In this document: positions 11,088-23,361 of the stretch, piece by piece
Numbering within the stretch: position 1 is the stretch's first letter
How the letters are laid out: each line of letters begins with the position of its first letter
NCBI GenBank assembly: GCA_017893485.1
Contig: CM030360.1
Span: forward strand, 15,795,971-15,859,970
Reading direction: 5' to 3'
Length of the DNA stretch: 64,000 nucleotides
From: Hemerocallis citrina
Lineage: Eukaryota; Streptophyta; Magnoliopsida; Asparagales; Asphodelaceae
Notes under the pieces: model-generated
The model's input: the letters and a program-made list of their open reading frames with translations, nothing else
What the model was told of the DNA's origin: nothing
Databases searched by the model: none
Made by a program: the position numbers and the translations under genes

Positions 11088-11708
11088 TGTTGCTGTCGTT
11101 TTCGGTGTGGGAGCAAACAGATAGTGAGTTAAATGGATGGAAACTACTAAAAGTCAAACCTATGCCTTGGCCATTAAAAGAGGCTAGCGCACCCATGATT
11201 GAATCTAGATCGTTGATTAACCTCCTGTGATATGAGTTCGAGGGCTGGTGATGTGGCCGATGGACCTGCAAAACGCCTGAAACACCGGGGGGTGGCCCCC
11301 ACCGACAGACCCTCCGATGCTCAAGTCAGAACCAGATAGAGAGAAATTATGAGGGTGAAAACTGGTGAATTGTTGATTACCTATTGACTGAAGAGGGGGA
11401 GGAGTATTTATAGGCCTGAGAGACATTCTAGAAGCCGAATCGTGACCGTCGGATCTTTCATGTCTCCCCCCTGAAGAGATAAGATATCCCTATGAGGGGA
11501 TAAGAGAATTGACTCCTAGCCTACATGGGCTGGGTGTCTCTCTTAGTGGACCTAGTCTGTCACTTTTTATGGGCTTGAGAGAAGCCCAAGTCTCGGAGTG
11601 GACCCAAGCCTGTAAAATAGGCCTGTGATGGCTAATCTTCCTGTAGACGCTTTGAGATCCGTACTGTTATCGTACGACTCTGATCTGCTGCGATTTTTAC
11701 CATCATCA
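11088..11708 (-). repeat. 3' LTR of element C
   Basis: 621 bp, homologous to 20046-20668. It contains a TATA box on the minus strand (TATAAATA, 11405-11412) followed by the motif GACTTGAGC(A/G)TCGGAGGGTC shared by A, B, C and D. Confidence 0.88.
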
Positions 11709-12305
11709 TAAGCCCCCCACTCCCGGAAGGCAATTTTCATGGCTTTTGGGGAGTAGTGCGCCTTATTTTTAGAATCTGGCAAATAATCTTAGCAGTCGGA
11801 GTGTTCGTAGATACCTGGAACCAATCTGTGGCTTCTGGAGGCAATGAATGTATTCCTGGATTTTTCCATATTTTTTTGGAATTTTCCAAAATTTCTGAAA
11901 TTTTTCTGGAATTTTCTAAGAATTTCTCCACAGTGCTTTGGATTTCTCCGAATTTTATCGAATGCTCTACAATTTCAAAATCACTCTTTCGAATTCTATA
12001 ATTAATAAATTCAATTTAATTATTTTTTCGGATTTTTAATTATTTTTCCGAATTAAAATAATTATTTTTGAATTTTTAATTGATTTTTCGAATTAAAAAT
12101 GATTTTTAATTGATTTTTAATTAATTTTCTGTTTTATCCGATCCAGCGCGCTTTTAAAAGCAATCTGAGGCCTCGATCAATTGTGGACTCGCGCACTAAG
12201 GTGATCAGATGGCGGAGAAACGTCTGATCAGGCCAAAAAAATGTTGAGCGCTGATCAAGATCTGGTGCTATGACCTTGGAGATCAGACGGCTCTAGCGCC
12301 ATCTT

Positions 12306-12915
12306 CTTCACCCCTTAGCTCGGCGAACCATTTCGCCGAGCTACTCTCTTCTCCTTCGATGCGTAGCTCGGCGGATGCCTCATTCGGCGATGGCAGAGCT
12401 ATGAGGGCTGATCATCTCGGTCGTGCTACGGATTGGAGACTCCGGAGCTTCATTCTCATCGAGCTCGTTCGATCGAGCTATGGAACTGAGCTCTCGCCGA
12501 GCTACAGAATTTCACCGAGCTATGGGATTGAGCACTTCGCCGAGCTATGGATTCTCTTCGCCGAGCTACAGGGTTCTACCGAGCTATAGGGCTCTCGAGG
12601 CTTTGCCGAGCTACGGAATCATGGGTTTCACCGAGCTACGTTTGAGCACTTCGCCGAGCTACGGAATTTCACCGAGCTACGGGATTATCGCTCTCGCCGC
12701 GCTATGGAGACGACCACTTCGCCGAGCTACAAGATTCTTGCCGAGCTACGGCGATAGCTCGTCTCGCCGAGCTATGGAGGTCGTGAATCCACCGAGCTAT
12801 GCATTTCAATGAATTCACCGAGGTATGGGAGTATCGCTCTCGCCGAGCTATAGTTTCGCCGAGCTACGGTGGTCTTGCCGAGCTATGGATTCACAGAGCT
12901 ATAGAGTTAGAGTTT
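12306..12915. repeat. CGAGCTA(C/T)GG short-motif array in element C
   Basis: More than 15 copies of CCGAGCTA(C/T)GG and close variants at irregular spacing of about 20-45 bp, often preceded by TTCGC. The core CGAGCT resembles its own reverse complement AGCTCG, so both strands carry it. Element B has at most a trace of this motif in the homologous place (about 49740-49970), so it expanded in C. Long overlapping frames through it are a by-product of the repeat. Confidence 0.75.
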
Positions 12916-13569
12916 TTCGAGCTCTATTTTCAGACTTCATGGGTTTCGGCGAAGAGGACCGTGGCTTGGAGCGATCGTGGGAGCTTGATGGTGAGCGGTG
13001 GAGCTCAGCTTGGTCGAGGCGGTGACTCAAGATGGCATGACGACGAGCTTGGGCGAGCTCCGTTCTTGGGTTTTTGCCGAAGAGGTGAAGAAGGTTTTTG
13101 GCGGGAGATTTTCGAAGAAGAAGAAGAAGAAGCGGAGCAGAGCAGAGCGGGTGTGAGGTTGGGGTTGGATCCAACCCGTTAACAACCCTTTCCTTTTTCC
13201 CCTTACTTTCTCTTGCGGATTTTGGATTGCGAATCCGACCCGTTTGCACCCTTTTCTCCTTAGGCCCACCGAGAGTTGTATTTGGGGATTTTTTTTAAGT
13301 TTTGGAGAGTGGGTTTTGCATACAAAAATATTTATATGCATAGGTTTCGTGTATAAGCAACAAATACATATACATACACCTTCATATGTGTCAACCCCTC
13401 TTCTAGTTCTTCAAAAAATCTCGTTTTTGCTCGGAATTGGATCGTCTCCGTTGCGGTGTCTTCTTGTTGAGGTAGGAGCAATATTGTGCTTGGATTGTCG
13501 AAGCTTTTTTGGGCTTGGGTTTGCATATAAATTTTTATACATATATTTAGTGTTGTGTATATGCAACAA

Positions 13570-13570
<1 letters not shown>

Positions 13571-13619
<49 letters not shown>
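13571..13619. repeat. (TA)n microsatellite in element C
   Basis: A pure TA dinucleotide run of about 48 bp. The same tract lies at the homologous position in element B (about 49424-49491), so it was present in the family ancestor and has changed length independently. Confidence 0.95.
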
Positions 13620-13623
<4 letters not shown>

Positions 13624-13699
13624 CCTTTATGTGTATATCCAGCTTTTTACTCCATCACCGTTGATTGGTGGATCTTGCACGTATATAACCAGTTGTGAT

Positions 13700-14660
13700 A
13701 GGAGAGTTGTTTGCATACTTGCTGTTTGATCCCAACAAGTTGTTGTGGCATATCAGGAACAGAGTTGAATGTTTGAGCTTGTTGTTTGCGCCCGATGAGT
13801 TTGGAGTGAACTATGAGATAGAGTCGATGTGGAAACTGCCGTTTGGTCTCGACGAGTTTGGGGACGACTCTGAGATAAAGTTGAATGTTCAAGCTTGCCA
13901 TTTGCGCCTGGCAAGTTTAGAGAGACAACTCTTCGACTAAGTCGACGTAGAGCTTCTGTTTGTTCCCAGCAAGTTTGGAGAGAACTTAGTGGCAGAATTG
14001 AGTGCTGAACTTGCTGTTTGCACCCAACGAGCGTGTGGACAACTCTTTGATTGAGTTGGTCTAGAAACTGCCGTTTGATCCCGACGAGTATGTAGGGACA
14101 ACTCATGGCTGAGTTGGCGTAAAGCTCACTGTTTGATCCCAGCGAGTTTGTAGAGACAGAATCGATGTAAAAATCGTCGTTTGGTCCCGGCGAGTTTGGA
14201 GAGGACTCTAAGACAGAGTTGGATATTGCACCTACCGTTTGTGCCCAGCAAGCGTGTAGAGACAACTCTGAGATAGAGTTGATGTAGAAACTACCGTTTG
14301 ATCCTGGCAAGTTTGTGGAGAAAGTTCTATGACAAAATTGGATGTTGCACTTGTTGTTTGCGCCCAGCAAGCGTGTAGAGACAACTCTGAGATAGAGTTG
14401 ATGTAGAAACTACCGTTTGATCCCGGTGAGTTTGTAGAAGACTCTATCACAGAGTTGGATGTTGTGCCTACTGTTTGTGCCCAGTAAGCGTGTAAAATAC
14501 TCTGAGATAGAGCTGTTGCAGAAACTGCCATTTGATCCGGGCGAGTTTAGAGGCAACTCTGAGATAGAGCTGATATAGGAACTGCCGTTTGATCCTGACG
14601 AGTTTGTAGGGAGAGCTATGAGATGCACTTGAGCTTGAACTTGTTGTTTGGCCCTGGCAA
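13700..14660 (-). repeat. about 60-bp tandem array, type 3, of element C
   Basis: About 15 degenerate units near 60 bp, each with the pattern CCGTTTG(A/T)(T/G)CCC(G/A)(G/A)CGAGTTTG, a spacer and CAACTCTGAGATAGAGTTG (plus strand). CAACTC...GAGTTG is an inverted repeat inside each unit. The homologous array in B is at about 48180-49340 in the opposite orientation. Confidence 0.8.
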
Positions 14661-14679
14661 GTTGTTAGTGGTGCTTGGG

Positions 14680-15930
14680 CGATGACCATGGCGTTGGAAT
14701 CATTATGGGGAGCCAATGGGCATAGAGTGGAATATTGAACTCATTATTTAGAGCCAACAAGTTATGGACGGAGCTCAAGCATAGTCAAGGCGTCGAAATC
14801 GTTGTTTGGTGCCAACGTGCTATTTGGTAGAGCTTGAGCGACAACCAAGGCACTGAACTCGTTGTTTGGGACCAACGAGTTGTTGATAGAGCTCAAGCGG
14901 CGAGCAAAGCATTGAACTCATTGTTGAAGGAGCTCAAGCAAAGAGTAGAACATTGAACCTGTTGTTTGGAGCCAATGAGCTATTTGGTGGAGCTTGAGCG
15001 AAGACCAAAGTGTTGAACTTGTTGTTGGGAGCCAACAAGTTATTTGGTGAAGCTTTGGTGCATACCAAGGCATTAAACTCGTTGTTTGGAGCCACCGAGC
15101 TATTTAGCAGAGCTTGAGCGGAGACCAAGGCATTGAACCTATTATTGAGAGCCAACAAGTTATTTGGTGATGCTTGGGCAAAAACTAAGGCATTTAACTT
15201 GTTGTTTGGGACCAACAAGTTACTGACGGAGCTCAAGCGGCGAGAAGAGCGCTGAACTCGTTGTTGAAGGAGCTCAAGCGAAGAGTAGAACATTGAACCC
15301 ATTGTTTGGAGCTAACGAGCTATTTGGTGGAGCTTGAGCGAAGACCAAAGTGTTGAACTTGTTGTTGGGAGCCAACAAGTTATCTGGTGAAGCTTGGGCG
15401 AAGATCAAGGCATTAAACTCATTGTTTGGAGCCAACGAGCTATTTGGTGGAGCTTGAGCGAAGATCAAGGCATTGAACTCGTTGTTGGGAGCCAACAAGT
15501 TATTTGGTGAAGCTTGGATGAAGACCAAGGTATTGAACTCGTTGTTTGGAGCCAACGAGTTGTTGATGGGGCTCAAGCGGCGAGCGGAGTGCTGAACTCG
15601 TTGTTCGGAGTCAACGAGCTATTGAGGGAGCTCAAGCAACGAGCAGAGCGTTGAACTCGTTGTTTGGGACCAACGAGTTGTTAATGGAGCTCAAGCGGCG
15701 AGCGAAGCACGGAACTCATTGTTTGGGACAAACGAGTTGTTGATGGAGCTCAAGCGGCGAGCAGAGGACTGAACTTGTTATTTGGGACAAACGAGTCGTT
15801 GATGGAGCTCAAGCAGCGAGCAGAGATCGGGGTGTTGGACCCGTTGCTCGATGTTGACGAGTGGTTGGTCGGAGGAACTCAAGTGGCACGTGGAGCGCCA
15901 AACTCATTTTTAGAGCGGATGAGTTTTGGG
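14680..15930 (-). repeat. 60-bp tandem array, type 2, of element C
   Basis: About 20 units of 60 bp. Each carries AACTCGTTGTTTGG(A/G)(G/A)CCAACGAG followed by a spacer with GGAGCTTGAGCG. AACTCGTTG and CAACGAGTT form a hairpin stem in every unit. Asn/Pro-rich open frames on the minus strand are caused by the unit length being a multiple of three. The homologue in B is at about 43760-48170, interrupted by solo LTR H. Confidence 0.85.
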
Positions 15931-16649
15931 TATTCTAAATCTTCTTAGTGTGGAAGTGAAGTCACTTGTGTTTATTCAGCGTTGGGATGATTCCATTCTT
16001 CTCTTCACTGATAAGTAGTTGCGTACATCGAACGAGGTTCTCCGAAACACTGAGCTTGCTCTCCTTCGTGGTATGCTGTGCTTGTCAGAGTTGGAACTCT
16101 CCCGTTTGCACGGCGCTTCAAGCGAAACGGAGTTGGAGCTTGCTCAAGTGAAGGTGGTTGGATACATCTGGAGTTTGCTCGTCTAAGGAAGACTTGTCTT
16201 GAATATTATCATCAAGAGTTGGGGCGGCCCTATGGAGCTGTTAGCTTGTAGGCCAGCAAGGAGTTTTGTTTCTCTTAGGTAGAGCTTCTCTCCAGTGTGT
16301 ATAGCTGGAAGAACAGCTTTCACGACAATTTGCTATACAGTGTTCGCAGGACTTTCGATAGCGATTCCTAGATGTAAAACGTGGAGTCATTGTAATTTTG
16401 TTGTTGTAAAAAGACTTGTAGTTTGTGGAATGAGAAGTCTTCTACATGCCAGTGTCTTGTCCTGTGATACATCATCTTGGGGGTTGGTTAGTCATATGAG
16501 CTGATCTTAGGAGAGTTAGATTTTGGACTAGCCATTTTGTATTTGCAGACGTCTGTAGTGCTACTGGATCTGAACATATGATTTGGTGATAGTTCTGTAA
16601 CTTGCGGGATTAATTTCGCATGCTTGATCCTTGCTGTCATGGTTGAGGT

Positions 16650-17720
16650 GTCATCGACGGGTTCTCTGTCGCTAAATAACAGGGCCTCAAGTCTGTTGCG
16701 TATAGCTTAGAGAGCTGTCGACGGTATATGACGAAGTGTAGCATTGCTCCGTCTTGAACCCAGCTAGTTGTAGGGACAACTCTGAAGGAGAGTTGTCTTC
16801 CAAACTTGTTGTATGGAGCCTCTAACAAATTTTGAGAGTCACATCGAATGGAGAGTTGAACCCCAGGTGCGGCTTTTTACAAGTGTTGTTATGGTAACTT
16901 CGATCCATGATTTTGGACCTATTAATCTGTTGTTGAGGAAATTTAATTAGTTGCAGGAACAGATCGAATGGCGAGTTGAACTCTGAATGTGTGTCATTAC
17001 AGGTTGCGAGAGTAACTCTGAACTATGAACATGGATTCAGAACTTGTTAGTTTAAGTATTAACATGTTGCAGGAGCAGCTCGAATGGTAAAGCGAACTCT
17101 GAACTTGCTTATTTGCAAATTGACAGGGTCTCTTTTGAACCATGAAGTGGACTCCGAATCAGTCGTCGAGGCGTTGACGGATTGCAGGAGCAGATCAAAT
17201 AGCGAAGTGCACCGTGAATTTGCATTATTGCAAATTGTTTGGAGCCCCTGTCGAGCCATGGGTATGGAGTCTGTATCCGTCTTACGGGGAGACTCGCAAC
17301 TAGTGTTTGGTGCTACTTAAGTGTTAAAGTGTGGCACTCAACTTGTTGTTTCCAAGCCTCCAGGGAAGTTCAACTAGTTGCAGGAACAGATCGATCGGTG
17401 AATTTTGTTCTAAGCGTGTGAGGTTGCATGCCGCAACTCTCGAGTTCTGGATTCTGAACTTACATTGTAGAAAGCTTGTAACGAGTGTTTAGTGCCACTT
17501 TGAATGTAAGTGAGGCGTGTAGCTCATTGTTTGCTTTGATGAATTAACAAGTTGTAGGAGCAGATCGATTGGTGAAGCGCACTCTGAACTTGATTCATTG
17601 TAGATTTCTGTAATATCTTTGCACTATGGATGTGGGCTCTGAACCCGTCTCGCAGGAAGCTTTTAACAATTTTGGTGCCGTTTTTATGTACAAGTTTGGC
17701 ACCCAACTCATTGTACTTCA
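16650..17720 (-). repeat. longer degenerate tandem array, type 1, of element C
   Basis: Diverged units of roughly 100-190 bp built around CAGGAGCAGATCGAATGG and a second block like GAACCATGA(A/G)(T/C)(A/G)TGGA. The same array is seen reversed in element B at about 42100-43010. It lies directly downstream of the residual coding part and has no coding potential. Confidence 0.7.
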
Positions 17721-17830
17721 CTAGGTATTCTACTTTCCAAGTCCCTACTGATATCTCCTTGCCCCCCGAGTCTTCAAGTTGATGAGCCGTCAGGCGAACA
17801 ACTTGGTAGACCTTGCCTGGACGTGCCTAT
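17720..17830 (-). pseudogene. integrase C-terminal remnant of element C
   Basis: The minus strand reads KVYQVVRL, then LEDSGGKE and TWKVEYLVKYNE. These match the last residues of pol in element A (KLEDLEGREIP, then TWNADHLLKY). It directly follows the protease/RT linker, so some 1,000 codons of RT, RNase H and integrase are missing. Element B shows the same fusion at about 41780-41921. Confidence 0.65.
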
Positions 17831-18729
17831 TATGGAGGGAGCTCCCCATTGTTTTGCATAGTGAAAGAGGAATCTTCTGATGCACCAATGTGTTTAGGCA
17901 TGACTACTTGTCTCCGTTGAATAAGTGGAGTGGCTTCAAGCGAGGAATTCAGGTTTATTATTATGTCATGATGAGAACTAGTTTGGACCTGGTGAAAGAT
18001 GAGGTGGCTGGTTTGGAAGTTCTTGGTAGAGTTGGTTATGGCAGAGGCTTCAGGCTCATTTACGGTTTTGGAATTGTTGCGACTGCTTTTTTGCGGTAAC
18101 TCTATGGCGTCGTGGGGGAGAATGGAGCCCCCCATTGTAGTGGTGTAGCATGCTCATGCTTCCTGTTGGCTTCCTACAGCTTGGGCTACACCAGCTATTG
18201 TTGGAAACTTCTTTTTCATGTGAAATGCGTAGGCAACTGCATGGAATTTCACTAGGCCTAGACGGTCGAATATAGCATTATATGCAGATCTGACATCGAT
18301 TACCATAAACTCCAGTGCTTCTATTTGAATAGCGGGGGCTTTTCATGCTATTACGTCGAGTGCGACAATTCCTTCGACTTGGACAGATGCACCAGAGGAG
18401 TCATGAAGTGTATAACCGGCTGGCTTGAGTCGGTCTTGAGAGAGCTTGAGAGCCTGAAATGTGGCCATGAAGAGGATGTTTACTGAGCTGCCATTGTCTA
18501 CCAGGATACGGCGTACCTCATGATTTAGCACGCAAAGGTTTATGACCAATGCATTGCAATGAGGTGTTTGGACGCCTTCTATGTCCTTGTGAGAGAAAGA
18601 TTTCAGGACCCCAGTGTGTTTGGCAGGCAGAGTGTTATCTATGGAGTTGACTTTGCTGACGAAAGCTTTGCGGGAGGAGTTGGAATCTCCTCCCATCGGG
18701 TCTTCATGAATGGAGTGGAGGACGGTCAT
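17830..18729 (-). pseudogene. aspartic protease region of element C
   Basis: The minus strand reads a Tat-type protease domain with the active-site string ILVDNGSSVNILF (about 18480-18520, D-N-G-S in place of D-T/S-G), followed by LKPAGYTLH and the retropepsin fold region. Frameshifts and stops interrupt it near 18340 and 18135. The following linker is the last homology to pol before the deletion junction. Not functional as written. Confidence 0.75.
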
Positions 18730-18845
18730 GTGTTCAGAATCTTGCGACTCGCATGACCTCTGCTGACGCTTATTATCCCTCCGGGATGGAGGATTTTCGG
18801 CGTCGTTGTCTTTCTGAACAAAGTTGGAGAGATAGCCCCTGCGAA

Positions 18846-19926
18846 TCAGGGCTTCCAGTTCTTCTTTAAGGGCTCGATAGTTGTCAGTAGTGTGTCCATG
18901 ATCTCTGTGTAATGTGCACCACTTATTTTGTCTCTTCTTCTGCTAGACGTTGACAGCGTGGGGGGAAGGCGGATTACTCCGTCCTTCTCTACTTCCATGA
19001 GGATGGATGATACGCTTGCATTGAGAGGAGTGAATTTGTCGAAGCGTGGCACCATTTTTCTGAAACTTCCTGAGTTCTTCCTCGCTAGTGTTCTCCCGTT
19101 TGTTCCCGGAAGATGAATCGTTCTTGCCTTGAGGATAGAGAGCTTCCTCGACCCTGATATACTTGTCACTCCTTTTCAGGAGCGCAGTGAAACTTTTGGG
19201 TGGCTTTTTGGCGAGGGAGGATTTCAAGTCTTTGTTAGTGACATTGTGGCGAAAGAGCTGCTGTTGCGACTGAAGTGTTCAAGGCAGAAATTAACCCTGC
19301 TTCAGTTGTTAAATGCTTGACGAAGTCCTTTAGCAGTTCTTCTTCTTTTTCTTCAGTTTTAGCAGGGAGACGCTGGTCTTTTCAGCTCTCTGGCTAGTAA
19401 CGAAGTGTTCAATGAAGAGTTCCTCGGGCTGATCGAAAGAAAATATGGATTTGGGTGTCAGACGTGAATACCATTCTTTAGTTGATCATTTCAGTGCAGA
19501 GGGAAATGTCCGACACATGAGTGCATCGGTGGCGTTATAGAACATCATAAGTGTTTTAAAGCTCTCGACGTGGTCCGTCGAGTCTGATTCCCCGTTGTAG
19601 GACTCGAACTGAGGAGCTATGAAGTTCCTTGGAACAGGTGCATCGAGGATAGTTCTGCTGAGGGGATGTTGATTAGGGCAGTAGGCCCTGTTGAACCAAT
19701 TTCTCTCATTCTTCATCTCTTCTAGGCAATCTTCTACTTCTTGGATACGGCGAAGGACTTGGTCGTCATTCATTTGGGATCCAGTTGAAGCATTGTGGAC
19801 TGAGATGCGGTCTTACTGAGGATGTTGTTCAGGACCGTTTTGTCAGGAGCCCCCTGTCACCTCTCCGTTGGAAGGAGCGTGATTAGGCTGTCGAGGCGAC
19901 TGTTGAGGAGGAATCTGATCTTCCAT
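18846..19926 (-). pseudogene. gag: gag of element C (frameshifted)
   Basis: It starts at a minus-strand ATG at 19926 (MEDQ...). Gag is then readable in pieces: ILDAPVPRNF, then QFESYNGESD, DHVESFKTLMMFYNATDALM (about 19500-19650); PPKSFTALLKRSDKYI and VEEAL (about 19110-19210); then the segment before the zinc-knuckle-like CxxHxxxGHxTxxC region (about 18850-18940). At least three frame breaks are present. It is colinear with gag of A (24057-25514) and B (39344-40680). Confidence 0.75.
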
Positions 19927-20027
19927 AGGAGGAGCTGGTTGACGAAGAGTGGTAGTGCGACAGCCGGAGACCCCCCTTTACCTCTCAGTCTTTGTGGTAT
20001 GGCGATAAGTCTTACTTGTGTAGTTTC

Positions 20028-20042
20028 CCACAGACGGCGCCA
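20028..20042 (-). other. primer-binding site of element C
   Basis: TGGCGCCGTCTGTGG on the minus strand, separated by 3 nt from the LTR end at 20046. It is identical to the PBS core of element A and one base different from B. Confidence 0.8.
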
Positions 20043-20045
20043 ATC

Positions 20046-20668
20046 TGTTGCTGCTTATTTCGGTGTGGGAGCAAACATATAGTGAGTTAATAATGGATGG
20101 AAACTACTAAAAATCAAACCTGTGCCTTGGCCGTTAAAAGAGGTTAGAGCTCCCGTGATTGAATCTGGATCGCTGATTGACCTCCTGTGATCTGAGTTCG
20201 ACGGCTGGTGATGTGGCTGATGGACCTGCAAAATGCCTCAAACATCAGGGGGTGGCCCCCCGTGACAGACCCTCCGACGCTCAAGTCAGAACCAGAAAGA
20301 GAGAAAGTATGAGAGTGAAAACTGGTAAATTGTTGATTACCTGGTGACTAAAGAGGGGCAGGAGTATTTATAGGCCTGAGAGACATTCTAGAAGCCGAAT
20401 TGTGACCGTCAGATCTTTCATGTCTCCCCCCTGAAGAGATAAGATATCCCTGTGAGGGGATAAGAGATTTGACTTCTAGCCTACATGGGTTGGGTATCTC
20501 TCTTAGTGGGCCTAGTCTGTCACTTTTTATGGGCTTGAGAAAAGCCCATATCTCGGAGTGGGCCCAGGCCTATAAAATAGGCATGTGATGGCTAATCTGC
20601 CTATAGACGCTTTGAGATCCGTACAGGGATCGTACGGCTCTGATCTGCTGCGATTTTTACCATCATCA
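20046..20668 (-). repeat. 5' LTR of element C
   Basis: 623 bp, starting TGTTGCTG and ending ATCATCA on the plus strand. TATA box TATAAATA on the minus strand at 20365-20372. It is followed in the transcription direction by the shared motif (about 20225-20300), then the PBS. Confidence 0.88.
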
Positions 20669-20673
20669 AGCAA

Positions 20674-20940
20674 GGTTCAAACCTATGCTTTCCATTAAAT
20701 TTAAAGTCTACCCTTAACTACTTGAATTGATTGATTTAGTGCTCAAATTAGAATACAAATGCTATTAATTATATCTCATGTCGAATGGGCCTTCTCATTA
20801 GTGGGGGCCCTATGCAACCGCACAAGTCGCACAGGCCCAGGGCCGGCCCTGCTAACGGACCCATTTCCAGAAAATATTACCTCCAACTTATCCAGATATT
20901 TTAAAACCCCAAAAAATAATTTTTCTATATAACCATACTT
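20674..20940. other. pre-insertion sequence with a hAT-like terminus
   Basis: Non-coding. It includes GGGGGCCC and, at 20838-20851, CAGGGCCGGCCCTG, which resembles the terminal inverted repeat seen at ends of some plant hAT-like elements. No partner terminus was found in the neighbouring unoccupied stretches, so this may be a truncated end. Confidence 0.3.
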
Positions 20941-23356
20941 TTGAAACTATAAACTATAGTGTCCCTTAAGCATTATTAAAAATGGATATATCACAAAAAG
21001 TAAAGAAACTAAAATTAAAAAAATCTTTCAAAATTTAAAATAAGATACATTGATAGAAGATTAATAGAAAGAAAATATATAACTGATATGGCAATATCAA
21101 AATATTTAGTAATAACAAGTAGAGTAACTGAGAAACTACTTAAGGAAATACGAAAAGTAATAGCATACAAAGTATTAGATTATAGGAACGAAGAAAAAAG
21201 CTGGTATTACCAACAACTATTATCATACAAGTTAGGAATAATATTAAAAAAACAGACCCATCAATACTCTCATAAATTTATATGATAAATATTCAAGAGT
21301 TGGAAGAAAATTACAATGGTCCAGAATTTGTAGGAACTATAAGAAATGATTTAAAAATCATAAATAAGAATATAAAAGAACTAAGTAGATATATAACAAA
21401 AGACAATGAAGAAGAATTAGGCATAACAGAATAAGGAATAAAGGAGTTAGAAGGCATAACAAAACTTAATATAAATATTTTAGAAATAGAAGATTTAATG
21501 CAAATCTCAATTCAGAGGAAGTAGAGCAAGCCTTAAAAAGTCTAGAAATAACGAATGAAGAAATAAAAATGGATCAGGAAAAGACAAGATTTTAACAAAA
21601 CCTACAGAAAATTCAATTAATACATACGAAATCTTAAAATAACCCCCTAACAAAAGGCCTTATCACCTACTATGGAAATGACAATATATAAAAAATAGAA
21701 AGTTGGGAAAGAAAAAGAAATAAGAAACCCTAAAATATGAACCTGCAGAACACTACGAAAAAAGAATAGAATGAAATTGAGAGTGGTTAAATCTAAACTG
21801 CGTAAAAGATGTATATAGAACAATAGAAGAATGGGTAAGAGCTTCACTAATAGTAGGATTTAGGAAAAACCAATCAGGAAATACATTTGAAAATTTTATA
21901 AGAGCAACCTTTATAGGAGTAGTAGCAGAATGGTGGAATGGATTAAAGGAAGAAGAAAGAAATACTATCAAAAAATTAAGACCAATTGATGATAAAGGAA
22001 TACAGGATAGCTCAGCACAACGAACATTAAGACTAAAAGAATTAAAGAAATAATTATAAATTACGAGATAGCAATAAGAACAAAATTTAGTGTCTACGAA
22101 AAAGGAGAAAAATACATTATATATAAACAGAACTAAGCAAGATGGAGATTAAGCAATTTAGAAATATGCGACATGTGTTATTTTGATAACTATGCTTATG
22201 AATTTTGAGAATATTTTCAAGATAGTTATTATATAAAAGAAGAAAATAGTTCAATCTTGGACTATTTTTTTCTAAAACTACCTGATCCATGGAGTATTAA
22301 CATATATAGTGCATAAATAAATGATAAAGTAAAATCAGGAGTAGATACTTTAGGGTATAAAACACAATTTGTAAAATTTATAGAAATAAAGTGTGCCAAG
22401 AAGCTAGAGCAACTGTAAAATAGTATAGTACATATAAACAAACAATTTGTTGTGAAGAAGAAAGACCAAATAATTGTGGATGTAATAATAACAATAATTT
22501 TATAAAAAGACGTAAACACAAATTCCAAAAATATAAACCAAAATACAGAAGAAAAAAAATTTAAAATATATATAAAAAAAAAACTCTATAAAAGATACTT
22601 CAAAAGAAGAAATAAAAATAAACAATATCCCAAAAATTGTAAGAAATGTAATTGTTATATAACTGGAGAAGTATGACATATATCACCAAACTGTCATAAA
22701 ATAATAAAAATATATATATATATAAAATATGTAGAAAAAATTGAAGAAATATATAACATAAACTATGAACCTATAGAATATGAAGAAGATTTGTCAGAAT
22801 TAAGTGAAGATCAGAAAATAATGGTAATGGAAGAAAATAATGAAAGTAGTGAGGATGAAATAGAAAAACATGATATAAATATGATAACAGAAATAATAGA
22901 AACATGAGAACCATTAGAAAGGAAAGAAAATAATGAAGAAATAAGAGAAAGAATGTGTTTTGACATACAAAAATATGATAAAATAAGAGCAACCAAACTA
23001 AATATAAACCCAAAAGAGATATTTAAACTCTCAATATTTGAAAGGAAAAGAAATACCATAATAATAGCTAGAAAATAATGAATAACCTATAGACATTGAA
23101 CAAGCTCAAGGTAAAACAATAATTCCATTAATAACGGAAATAATAATAAGAAAAGAAATAAAAAAAATAAGTGAGAAAACCAGAAAGTCGTTAAGACATA
23201 TATATTTAGGAGCAATACAAATAATAATAAAGGCTTATTTTAAGGAAGGAATATGCATACCCTTAGAAATATATAATGGATGATAGAATGATATCAAGTA
23301 CACAAGATGCCTTAATTGGAATAATATAAACTTAATGTACCAAAAAAATACATTTT
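20940..23356 (+). pseudogene. endogenous pararetrovirus (Caulimoviridae-like), 5' segment: capsid region and start of movement protein
   Basis: A+T-rich, decayed coding sequence with many stops and frameshifts on the plus strand. About 21790-22050 reads a capsid/gag-like stretch rich in aromatic residues. About 22640-22695 encodes a CCHC zinc knuckle (C-x2-C...H-x4-C, with one stop inside), followed by an acidic Glu/Asn-rich tail to about 23080, as in pararetrovirus coat proteins. About 23110-23340 resembles the core of the 30K-type movement protein of plant pararetroviruses (the H-I/Y-x-G-A-I-x-I pattern, then F-x-E-G). The frame is cut at 23357 by element A and resumes at 37095. Capsid upstream of movement protein is the order in cavemoviruses and solendoviruses; genus is inference. 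Clearly non-functional. Confidence 0.7.
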
Positions 23357-23361
23357 ACAAT

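Larger units (their letters stand above)
11088..20668 (-). mobile_element. element C: non-autonomous Tat-like Ty3/gypsy element lacking RT, RNase H and integrase core
   Basis: The LTRs at 11088-11708 and 20046-20668 begin TGTTGCTG and end in CATCATCA on the plus strand. The 5-bp duplication AGCAA is exact (11083-11087 and 20669-20673). The PBS beside the right LTR gives minus orientation. In element order it contains gag, protease, a fusion to the last residues of integrase, three successive tandem-repeat arrays, a (TA)n tract, a GAGCTA-rich array and a polypurine tract (AGTGGGGGGCTTA on the minus strand, about 11708-11722). Element B has the same layout and the same deletion. The LTRs differ at several dozen of about 620 sites, so it is fairly old. 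Confidence 0.88.

Noticed and set aside
13560..13625. TA-rich tract as a matrix-attachment or origin element
   Set aside because: It is a plain (TA)n microsatellite shared by B and C; no other supporting signal.
14934..15576. Asn/Pro-rich proteins (repeats of LLAPNN and SSLAPNN)
   Set aside because: They are translations of the 60-bp tandem array, whose length is a multiple of three; no independent coding signal.
22262..23059. Hydrophobic minus-strand frames (Phe/Leu/Ile-rich)
   Set aside because: They are the complement of A-rich, Lys/Glu/Asn-coding viral sequence on the plus strand.
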